DNA of 20,771 nt from NCBI GenBank assembly GCA_965652565.1, contig CBFGWL010000055.1, forward strand, positions 1-20,771, written 5' to 3'. The notes beneath the pieces were generated by a model, which saw only the letters and a list, made by a program, of their open reading frames with translations, made no database searches and was not told the origin of the DNA. Below, one piece after another: positions 8,301 through 14,460 of this stretch. Each line of letters starts with the position of its first letter. Position 1 is the first letter of the stretch. Both the position numbers and the translations under genes were made by a program. This stretch comes from RSA11 sp965652565 (GTDB lineage: Bacteria; Actinomycetota; Thermoleophilia; Solirubrobacterales; 70-9).

Positions 8301-9413
8301 GCCACGGCGAAGATCTCGGCGCCCGGGCTCGACGCCGACAACGGCGGCGGCGGGTCGAAGTACGCCCAGGTCGGCCTGAAGCTCTTCCAGGACGACGACA
8401 ACTGGATCAAGGTCGCGCACAATCGCAACGCGGATTCCGCGGGCGAGGGCTCGCGGCCCACGTACTTCGAGCTCGCCTACGAGGACAACGGCGGCCGCAC
8501 GCTCGGCACCCGCACGGGCGCCGGCAGCGGCAACCTGCCGACCTGGTGGTTCCAGATCGAGCGCGAGGGCAACTCGATCTCGGCTCGCTACTCGCTCACC
8601 GACCCGGACGGGCCGGGCGGCGCCACGTGGGTCAACCTCCCGGCGAACCCGATGCCGACCCTGAACGGCATCTTCGACACGAGCCAGCCGATCTACATCG
8701 GCCCCTACGCCGGCAACGGCTCGATCACGGCGCAGTTCGACTACATCCGCTTCGAGCCCGACGGCGTCGGCGGGGAGTGCGAGATCCCCAGTGACACGAC
8801 GCCGCCGACCACGTTCGCGATGCTGCACCCGGGCGACCCCGGACCCGGCGGCACGTACGAGACGCCGGTGACGCTGCACCTCTCGGCGACCGACGACGGC
8901 GGCTTCGCCGGCCTGGTCACGGAGTACCGCGTGAACGGCGGAGAGTGGCAGACGTACGAGCTGGCGTCGCCGCCGACGTTCAGCGACCCCGGCGCCTACG
9001 AGATCGAGTACCGCTCTACGGACAAGGCGGGCAACGTCGAGGAGCCCAAGACGATCTCGTTCCAGATCGCCGAGCCCGCGACCCCCGAGCCCAGCCTCAA
9101 GGTCGCGGTGCAGCCCAAGAAGCGCAACCTCGCCAAGCGCGCCAAGAAGACGGCGTTCAAGGTGAACCTGCGCAACCGCGGCGACGGGGCCGCCGGCAAG
9201 CTGCGCGTCTGCGCCAAGGCGCAGAAGGCCCGGCTCGCCGTGAAGGGCAAGGCGTGCCGCGCAGTGAACGGCCTGGACGCCGGCGCGAAGTCGTCGGTGC
9301 GCTTCGTCTTCAAGGTGAAGAAGGGCGCCCGCGGCAAGACCAGCCCTGTGCGCTTCGACGTGCGCGGCGCCGGCAAGCACACCGTGCGCGCCAAGGTCAA
9401 GGTCCGCAAGTAG
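5316..9413 (+). CDS. Secreted ThuA - PQQ-type sugar dehydrogenase fusion with Ig-like and ConA-like modules
   Basis: 1365 residues. Signal peptide 1-37 (cleavage after AHA likely). ThuA-like domain about 43-310: a GTTGYRH start, RGTHHILATLDE, and a WCRMYEGARIWTSSFGH end block. A glucose/sorbosone dehydrogenase-type propeller follows at about 325-825, with AHLGGGSLSF (His490, matching the catalytic base of soluble PQQ glucose dehydrogenase), DLRGKILRI, GFRNPF (Arg593) and GFYGWPLC. Then come an Ig-like OmpL47-type module 831-920, a concanavalin-like DUF1349/GH43_C2-type module 930-1149, a second Ig-like module 1160-1254 and a basic two-Cys tail 1258-1365. Known of the families: ThuA proteins accompany disaccharide/keto-sugar catabolism, and the propeller binds PQQ and oxidises sugars. 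Joint action on a released glycan is inference. It is the first gene of the putative operon, with the next start 2 bases after its stop. Confidence 0.9.
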   Translation: MSVAQRSIGVGAAAVAALAACLGLMLCMLGSAQPAHAQEAEAKVLIFSGTTGYRHSGGSGQTQEAIQPDVVQLIQDQLADAGIESDYHSCNGTGTGGGALPGCRNAQAGVPAVFTEENLAQYDAIFFWQASSQFRGQPNTGPLFNAAEQQLIEDFANNGGGIAAMHASVTMSAGDVTWPWWDAPGDTAVGALMPGHSATDINNVATVQVSDRHHPSTKDLPDEFELGDEHYTFSSNPRGTHHILATLDEETYDVGNGVTRMGADHPIAWCRMYEGARIWTSSFGHFAATYRENGGDNNLMKHLIGGVKWVAGVEGRDSDCGGTVWTNFTRTVLETDLQGAIGMDIAEDGKVYWTEIGVQGINSEGRLRMWDPETDETQTLLTIPTRADYPSSNGGVLGMALDPDFAENRRLYIYYSPRVAEEDSNCAPKAPNCVANNTWIMGHNVVSRFTLNAEGDEVVPGSEQEILRVPSVKVGNNNNDGTGQSTYGAHLGGGSLSFDSEGNLYLGTGDDVDPFMGSGHNYAPIDGRFPERYDARNTSANTNDLRGKILRIKPLSDASGEPGAGTTYEIPEGNMFEPGTDRTKPEIYAMGFRNPFTVHADPNDPGTVVVGEYGPDAGSDSATYGPAGVIEWDRVDEPGFYGWPLCVGDNATNRSYFKYDFATNQQGERYDCSAAQIPNDSPNNSGLENIPGPAVGADVWAKHGGGTPARFGIPGTANEAATGPVYRFDPDNPSETKWPRYFDGSWLIFNRASNWWREVRVKDDGSEILRVNELFPANQFGNPAHNYVIPTRFGPDGALYLITWSGGCCRSSLPGIGVGQLMRIDFIGDQDDVTPPVVTASLSGYEVEDGVYANRATLRLEATDTSGIDSIEYRVNGGEWTEYTGPVVFDEEGNYTVDYRATDNSENSNTSEVQTLEFSVFINPACVPQHSDEFDGSALDERWSFRHPTTPANGAGAPSVSGGALNLPLGSYSVDLERPGPIGFIGQPLPEDDFVATAKISAPGLDADNGGGGSKYAQVGLKLFQDDDNWIKVAHNRNADSAGEGSRPTYFELAYEDNGGRTLGTRTGAGSGNLPTWWFQIEREGNSISARYSLTDPDGPGGATWVNLPANPMPTLNGIFDTSQPIYIGPYAGNGSITAQFDYIRFEPDGVGGECEIPSDTTPPTTFAMLHPGDPGPGGTYETPVTLHLSATDDGGFAGLVTEYRVNGGEWQTYELASPPTFSDPGAYEIEYRSTDKAGNVEEPKTISFQIAEPATPEPSLKVAVQPKKRNLAKRAKKTAFKVNLRNRGDGAAGKLRVCAKAQKARLAVKGKACRAVNGLDAGAKSSVRFVFKVKKGARGKTSPVRFDVRGAGKHTVRAKVKVRK

Positions 9414-9415
9414 CC

Positions 9416-12400
9416 ATGCGCAGGGCACTGGCGATCGCCGCGGCGTTCGTCGGCCTGGCCCTCGCCGGGCCAGTCGCGAGCGCGAGCGCGCTCGACGTCG
9501 CCCTGATCGAGGACCGCATCCTCGACCCGGAGGCGCACGCGCGGATCACCTACGAGAACACGGTCAACGTCGCCAGCTACCAGCAGGACGGGGTCCTCAC
9601 CTACAACGGCTGGCAGTACACGGCCTGGTACCAGAACGACGGGAACGGCGCGGGCGATGCGTCCGCCGTGGTCGCGCGCCGCGAGCTTCCCGACGGTGAG
9701 TGGGAGAGCGCGCAGCTCGCCCACCCGCTGTGGAGCAACGACTCCCACAACACGATCGCGCTCGGCGTGACGCCCACCGACGGGCGCCTGCACGTCACGT
9801 TCCCCACGCACGACAACCCGGTCCGCTACACGCGCACGATCCCGGGCGTCCTCGACGACCCCGAGGCGCACGAGTGGTCGTCGCTGCTCTTCGACCGCAT
9901 CCACGTGCTCTTCCCGGGGGCGGCCGACGGCCCGCGCACGTTCACCTACCCCCAGTTCGAGAACATCGGCGACACGACGCTGCTCACCTGGCGCGACGGG
10001 ATCACCAATGACGGCCGCCAGGCGGTGCTCCGCTACAACAACGACGCCGACGGGACCTGGTCGTTCCTCGGGCGCTTCAGCCATAACGCCGGCGGCACCT
10101 ACAACGGCGGCTTCGGCAACAGCGCGAGCCGCTACGGCTACATCCACGGCTTCACCGCCGACCCCGCGAGCGGCGACCTCGCCGTGACCTTCTCCTGGCG
10201 CGAGCAGAACGCCGCCTGGTGCAACAGCTCGACGGGAGTCGGCAACCACGATTTGGGCTACACCGTCTCCAAGGACGGCGGGCGCACCTGGCTGAACAAC
10301 GGCGGCGACACCGTCGCGCGCACCACGCTCGGCGGCACGGCCGGGACGATCACGCCCTTTACGCAGGGCATCGTCGTCGAGGAGATCGGCATCAACAAGG
10401 GCCTGATCAACCAGGAGGCCCAGGCGTTCGACTCGCAGGGCCGCCTGCACGTGATGACGAGCCGCGTGCCCGACGCCGACATCGTCGGCAACTGCGTCGC
10501 CGACTTCTACGGAGAGCGCGCCGCGAAGGCGAAGCCCTACCACCACTGGCGCGACGAGAGCGGCGCCTGGCACACGATGGAGCTGCCGTTCGTCAGCGGG
10601 AGCTCCGGGCGCACGAAGATCGCCTTCGACGCCCAGGACAACGCCTACGTCGTGCTGCCCAGCGGCAAGATCGCCGCGGCGACGGCGGCAAGCGACTGGC
10701 AGGACTGGGAGATCGTTTTCGACGGCTTCGCGAACGCGCCGGTCAGCGAGCTCATCATCGACCGCCACCGCGTCCGCGAGGAGGGCATCCTCACCGTCGC
10801 CTACCAGGAGCATCCGAGCGACGTCCCGACCTGCCGCGGCGGCAGCGCCTCGCCGAACTGCAAGTCGGCCTACCGCGTGGCGAGCTTCGCGCTCGGCTCA
10901 ACCGACCCCGACGCGGAGCCCGCGACCGAGCCCGAGGCGCCGGCCAAGGAGTTCGAGGGCTTCGCCGACGACGTCGCGAACGTGGCGCTCGCCGGCGAGG
11001 GCGAGTTCCCGCGGCTGGTCGCGAGCGGCAGTCAGGCCGGCTTCCCGCCGGCCCAGGCCAACGACGGCTCGGTCGGCACGTTCTGGGTCTCCGACCAGGG
11101 CCCCGCGCCCGGCAACCCGGTGACGCTCACCGCGGAGCTCGACGGGCCCAAGGACGTGGGCGAGGTCACGATCGTCCCGCGCCTCGAGTACAACCGCAAC
11201 ACGAACCCACAGAACCGCGACTACGGTCCGCGCGCCTTCACCGTGGAGACTTCGGTCGACGGCGACGAGTGGGACGAGGCCGCCGACGTGGATCACGCGC
11301 CCGCGGGCGAGGTGACCGTGAAGTTCCCGACGCGCGCGGCGCAGTACGTGCGCGTGCGCATCACCGACGCCCACAACACCAGCCAGCCGCCGACCAACGT
11401 GCAGATCGCCGAGCTCATCGTGCGCGAGCGCGACGACTCAGCCGACTCCGACGCGCCGCGCGTCGAGGCCGAGCTCGAGGGGACGCAGGGCCCCGCAGGC
11501 GAGTACGTGAACAGCGCCAAGCTCGCGCTGAGCGCGACCGACGAGGGCTCGGGCGTCGCGGCGATCGAGTACCGCGAGGGCGGCGGCGCCTGGCAGGCCT
11601 ACGAGGGCAAGGTCCGCTTCGACGAGCCGGGCGGCTACGCGGTGGACTTCCGCGCCCGCGACAACGCGGGGAACTCCTCCACGCCCGAGACGGTCGAGTT
11701 CGAGGTCGCCGGCAACGACACGTGCGACCCGATCGCCTCCGATGAGTTCAGCGGCGCCGAGCTCGACACGGAGCGCTGGAGCTTCACGCACCCGACCACG
11801 CCCGGCGCCCCGCAGGTCGAGGACGGCGAGCTCGTCCTGCCGCCCGGCTCCTTCTCGCTCGACAACGCGCGCGGCGGCCCGGTCACGGTGCTCGGCCAGC
11901 CGCTGCCCGAGGGCGAGTTCACCGCGATCGCCAAGTTCACGGCGCCGGATCTGAACACCTCCGACGGCGGCGCGGGCTCGGCCTACGCCCAGGTCGGCTT
12001 CAAGCTCTACCAGGGCGACGACAACTGGATCAAGGTCACCCAGACGCGCAACGCCGACGGCGCGAGCACGGCGACCACGTACTTCGAGCTCGCCTACGAG
12101 TCGAACTCCGTGAACCGCACGCTCGGGCCGCGCACCGGCCTCGCCGCCGCGCACGCCAACCTGCCGACCTGGTGGCTCAAGGTCGAGCGCCGCGGCGATC
12201 TGATCGACGGCTACTACTCGCTCACCGACCCCGACGGGATCGAGGGCGCGCACTGGGTGTACCTGGGCGCCTCACCCGACATCGACGCCGTGATGCCGGC
12301 CGGCAACGGCCCGCGCTACCTGGGCCTCTACTCCGGCAACGGCGATGCGGAGGCGCGCGTGGACTACGTGCGCATCGTCGGCGAGCAGTACACCGGCTGC

Positions 12401-12760
12401 GAGTTCCCCGACCCGCCCCCGCCGCCCAAGCCGGCGTTGAAGCTAGCCGTGAAGCCCAAGGCGAAGGCCGTGAAGCCGGGCCGCAAGGCCGCCTTCCGGG
12501 CGACCGTGCGCAACCGCGGCGACGCCCCGGCCAAGGGCGTGCGCGTGTGCGTCGTCAAGCGCAAGCTGCCGGCGCGCGTGCAGGGCAAGCCGTGCGTGAC
12601 GGTCAAGCGGATCGCGGCGGGCAAGGCCGCCAAGGCGCGCTTCGTGCTCAAGCCCAAGCCCGCGGCGCGCGGCAAGCGCGTGCGGGTGACCTTCCGCGCG
12701 AAGGCACAGGGCGTCAAGGCGGTCACGGCCGCCGCCAGGCTCAAGGTGAAGAAGCGGTGA
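9416..12760 (+). CDS. Secreted BNR_4-type beta-propeller protein (candidate polysaccharide lyase or GH145-like) with F5/8-C and ConA-like modules
   Basis: 1114 residues. ATG lies 2 bases after the upstream stop, and an in-frame extension further upstream is rejected because it overlaps the previous gene. Signal peptide 1-25 (cleavage after ASA). The propeller at about 30-470 resembles the BNR_4 family: DSHNTIALGV (His111), RLHVTFPTHDNPVRY (His126, His132) and an Asp-box-like SKDGGRTW at 285-292. It is followed by a discoidin/F5-8C-like module (about 529-672), an Ig-like module (678-767), a DUF1349/GH43_C2-type module (770-997) and a basic two-Cys tail (1006-1114). Known members of this fold group include ulvan lyases (PL24/PL25) and enzymes acting on rhamnosyl-glucuronate caps of arabinogalactan (GH145/PL42). 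I cannot choose among them by eye. The neighbouring GH43 genes make the arabinogalactan option attractive. Expected location: outside the membrane. Confidence 0.8.
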   Translation: MRRALAIAAAFVGLALAGPVASASALDVALIEDRILDPEAHARITYENTVNVASYQQDGVLTYNGWQYTAWYQNDGNGAGDASAVVARRELPDGEWESAQLAHPLWSNDSHNTIALGVTPTDGRLHVTFPTHDNPVRYTRTIPGVLDDPEAHEWSSLLFDRIHVLFPGAADGPRTFTYPQFENIGDTTLLTWRDGITNDGRQAVLRYNNDADGTWSFLGRFSHNAGGTYNGGFGNSASRYGYIHGFTADPASGDLAVTFSWREQNAAWCNSSTGVGNHDLGYTVSKDGGRTWLNNGGDTVARTTLGGTAGTITPFTQGIVVEEIGINKGLINQEAQAFDSQGRLHVMTSRVPDADIVGNCVADFYGERAAKAKPYHHWRDESGAWHTMELPFVSGSSGRTKIAFDAQDNAYVVLPSGKIAAATAASDWQDWEIVFDGFANAPVSELIIDRHRVREEGILTVAYQEHPSDVPTCRGGSASPNCKSAYRVASFALGSTDPDAEPATEPEAPAKEFEGFADDVANVALAGEGEFPRLVASGSQAGFPPAQANDGSVGTFWVSDQGPAPGNPVTLTAELDGPKDVGEVTIVPRLEYNRNTNPQNRDYGPRAFTVETSVDGDEWDEAADVDHAPAGEVTVKFPTRAAQYVRVRITDAHNTSQPPTNVQIAELIVRERDDSADSDAPRVEAELEGTQGPAGEYVNSAKLALSATDEGSGVAAIEYREGGGAWQAYEGKVRFDEPGGYAVDFRARDNAGNSSTPETVEFEVAGNDTCDPIASDEFSGAELDTERWSFTHPTTPGAPQVEDGELVLPPGSFSLDNARGGPVTVLGQPLPEGEFTAIAKFTAPDLNTSDGGAGSAYAQVGFKLYQGDDNWIKVTQTRNADGASTATTYFELAYESNSVNRTLGPRTGLAAAHANLPTWWLKVERRGDLIDGYYSLTDPDGIEGAHWVYLGASPDIDAVMPAGNGPRYLGLYSGNGDAEARVDYVRIVGEQYTGCEFPDPPPPPKPALKLAVKPKAKAVKPGRKAAFRATVRNRGDAPAKGVRVCVVKRKLPARVQGKPCVTVKRIAAGKAAKARFVLKPKPAARGKRVRVTFRAKAQGVKAVTAAARLKVKKR

Positions 12761-14460
12761 GCGCGCTTCGCCGGATGCTGATCGCCGCGGTCGCGGCGGT
12801 GGCGCTCGCGTGGCCGGCCGCCGCGGCGGCTGACGCCGCGGAGGGGGAGCCGCTCGCGGGCTATCTCTTCGTCTACTTCACGGGCGAGGGCCTCGCCAAC
12901 GGCGAGCAGGTCTACTTCGCGCTCTCGGACGGCAACGACCCGCTGCACTGGCGCGAGCTCAACGGCGGGCAGCCCGTGCTCACCTCGGATCTGGGCACGA
13001 AGGGCCTGCGCGACCCGTTCATCATCCGCTCCCCAGAGGGCGACAAGTTCTTCATGATCGCGACGGATCTGCGCATGTTCGGCTCGGGCGATTGGGACGG
13101 GGCGCAGCGCCACGGCAGCAAGTCGATCATGGTCTGGGAGTCCACCGACCTCGTCAACTGGACCGACCAGCGCCTGGTCCGCGTCGCGCCGGATCGCGCC
13201 GGCAACACCTGGGCGCCGGAGGCCTACTACGACCCCCAGCTCGGCGAGTACGTCGTCTTCTGGGCGTCGAGCGTGTTCGCGGAGGACAACCCGAACCACA
13301 CCGGGCCGCTCCCGCACAACCGGATGCTGTACGCGACGACCTCGGACTTCCGCACCTTCTCCGAGCCGCACGTCTGGTACGACCCCGGCTACGCGGTCAT
13401 CGACTCGACGGTGATCGAGCACGACGGCACCTTCTACCGCTACACGAAGGACGAGCGGGGGCGCAGCGGCTCGGCGCCGTGCGGCAAGTTCGTCTTCGCC
13501 GACCGGTCCACGAGCCTGCTCGGCGACTACGAGTTCATCGCCGAGTGCATCGGGCAGGGCGCGATCAGCCAGGGCGAGGGCCCGACGGTGTTCAAATCCA
13601 ACACCGAGGAGCGCTGGTACATGTTCATCGACGAGTTCGGCGGCCGCGGCTACGTGCCGTTCACGACCACCGACCTCTCGACGGGCCAGTGGGAGCTCTT
13701 GCCCGCATCGCAGTACGAGTTGCCCTCGCGCCCGCGCCACGGCACGGTGCTGCCGATCACCCGCTCGGAGTGGATCCGCCTCCAGGAGGCCTACGGCGAT
13801 GAGTGCGTGCCCGAGGGCAACTGCTATCCGGACTCCGAGCCGCCGACGACGACGGTCGCGCTCGACCCGGCCGAGCCCGGGCCCGGCGGCACCTACGAGG
13901 GCCCGGTCACGGTCACCTTCAGCGCCGACGACGGCGCGCTCGGCTCCGGCGTGGACCGCACGCTCTACTCCCACAACGGGTCGGCGCTGCAGGTCTACGA
14001 CCCCGCCCAGCCGCTCGTGATCAGCGAGCCCGGCTTCCACCAGATCATCTACCGCTCGATCGACGCCCACGGCAACTCCGAGGCCCTGCGCCAGGTGACG
14101 TTCACGATCGCCGAGCCCCCGCCGGCCGGCGGCCCTGCGCTCGCGATCGCCGTGAAGCCGAAGACCAAGCGCGTCAAGGCAAAGCGCGCCGTCGCGCTGC
14201 GCGTGAGCGTCCGCAACACGGGCGAGTCCGCCGCCGGCAAGGCGCGGGTGTGCGCGAAGGTCGCGAAGCGCAAGGCGAAGGTCGCCGGCAAGTCGTGCCG
14301 CAAGCTGGGCGCGCTCGAAGCGGGCGCGGCGGCGAAGCAGCTCTTCAAGGTGAAGCCGACGCGCCGGGCCGCCGGCAAGCGCGTGAAGGTCACGTTCACG
14401 GCCACGGCCGGCAACGCGAAGGCCGCGCGCACGAGCGCCGTCCTGCGGGTCCGCAAGTGA
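12757..14460 (+). CDS. Secreted glycoside hydrolase family 43 protein with Ig-like module and basic tail
   Basis: 567 residues. GTG start inside GTGA, overlapping the upstream stop by 4 bases, which suggests translational coupling. Signal peptide about 1-25. The GH43 five-bladed propeller spans about 32-345 and shows the expected acidic triad: Asp86 in LRDPFII (general base), Asp216 in VIDSTV (pKa modulator) and Glu274 in QGEGPTVFKS (general acid). NTWAPEAYYD and a closing SRPRHGTVLPIT are also typical. After it come one Ig-like module (362-454, containing DPAEPGPGGTY) and the basic two-Cys tail (460-567). GH43 enzymes are inverting arabinofuranosidases, xylosidases, arabinanases or galactosidases. 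The subfamily is not assigned here; in this operon an arabinofuranosidase-like trimming role is a guess. It is the shortest of the large genes and lacks the ConA-like module its neighbours have. Confidence 0.88.
   Translation: MSALRRMLIAAVAAVALAWPAAAAADAAEGEPLAGYLFVYFTGEGLANGEQVYFALSDGNDPLHWRELNGGQPVLTSDLGTKGLRDPFIIRSPEGDKFFMIATDLRMFGSGDWDGAQRHGSKSIMVWESTDLVNWTDQRLVRVAPDRAGNTWAPEAYYDPQLGEYVVFWASSVFAEDNPNHTGPLPHNRMLYATTSDFRTFSEPHVWYDPGYAVIDSTVIEHDGTFYRYTKDERGRSGSAPCGKFVFADRSTSLLGDYEFIAECIGQGAISQGEGPTVFKSNTEERWYMFIDEFGGRGYVPFTTTDLSTGQWELLPASQYELPSRPRHGTVLPITRSEWIRLQEAYGDECVPEGNCYPDSEPPTTTVALDPAEPGPGGTYEGPVTVTFSADDGALGSGVDRTLYSHNGSALQVYDPAQPLVISEPGFHQIIYRSIDAHGNSEALRQVTFTIAEPPPAGGPALAIAVKPKTKRVKAKRAVALRVSVRNTGESAAGKARVCAKVAKRKAKVAGKSCRKLGALEAGAAAKQLFKVKPTRRAAGKRVKVTFTATAGNAKAARTSAVLRVRK

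Noticed and set aside
8945..9415. Upstream in-frame extension of the BNR-type gene
   Set aside because: It would overlap the tail of the preceding gene by hundreds of bases with meaningless sequence; the ATG at 9416 gives a proper signal peptide. The same reasoning rejects extensions upstream of 12757 and 14457.
5304..9428. Two long antisense open frames (about 670 and 690 codons) opposite the ThuA/dehydrogenase gene
   Set aside because: Same low-complexity shadow pattern; the sense strand shows continuous homology to known domains and a good start and ribosome binding site.
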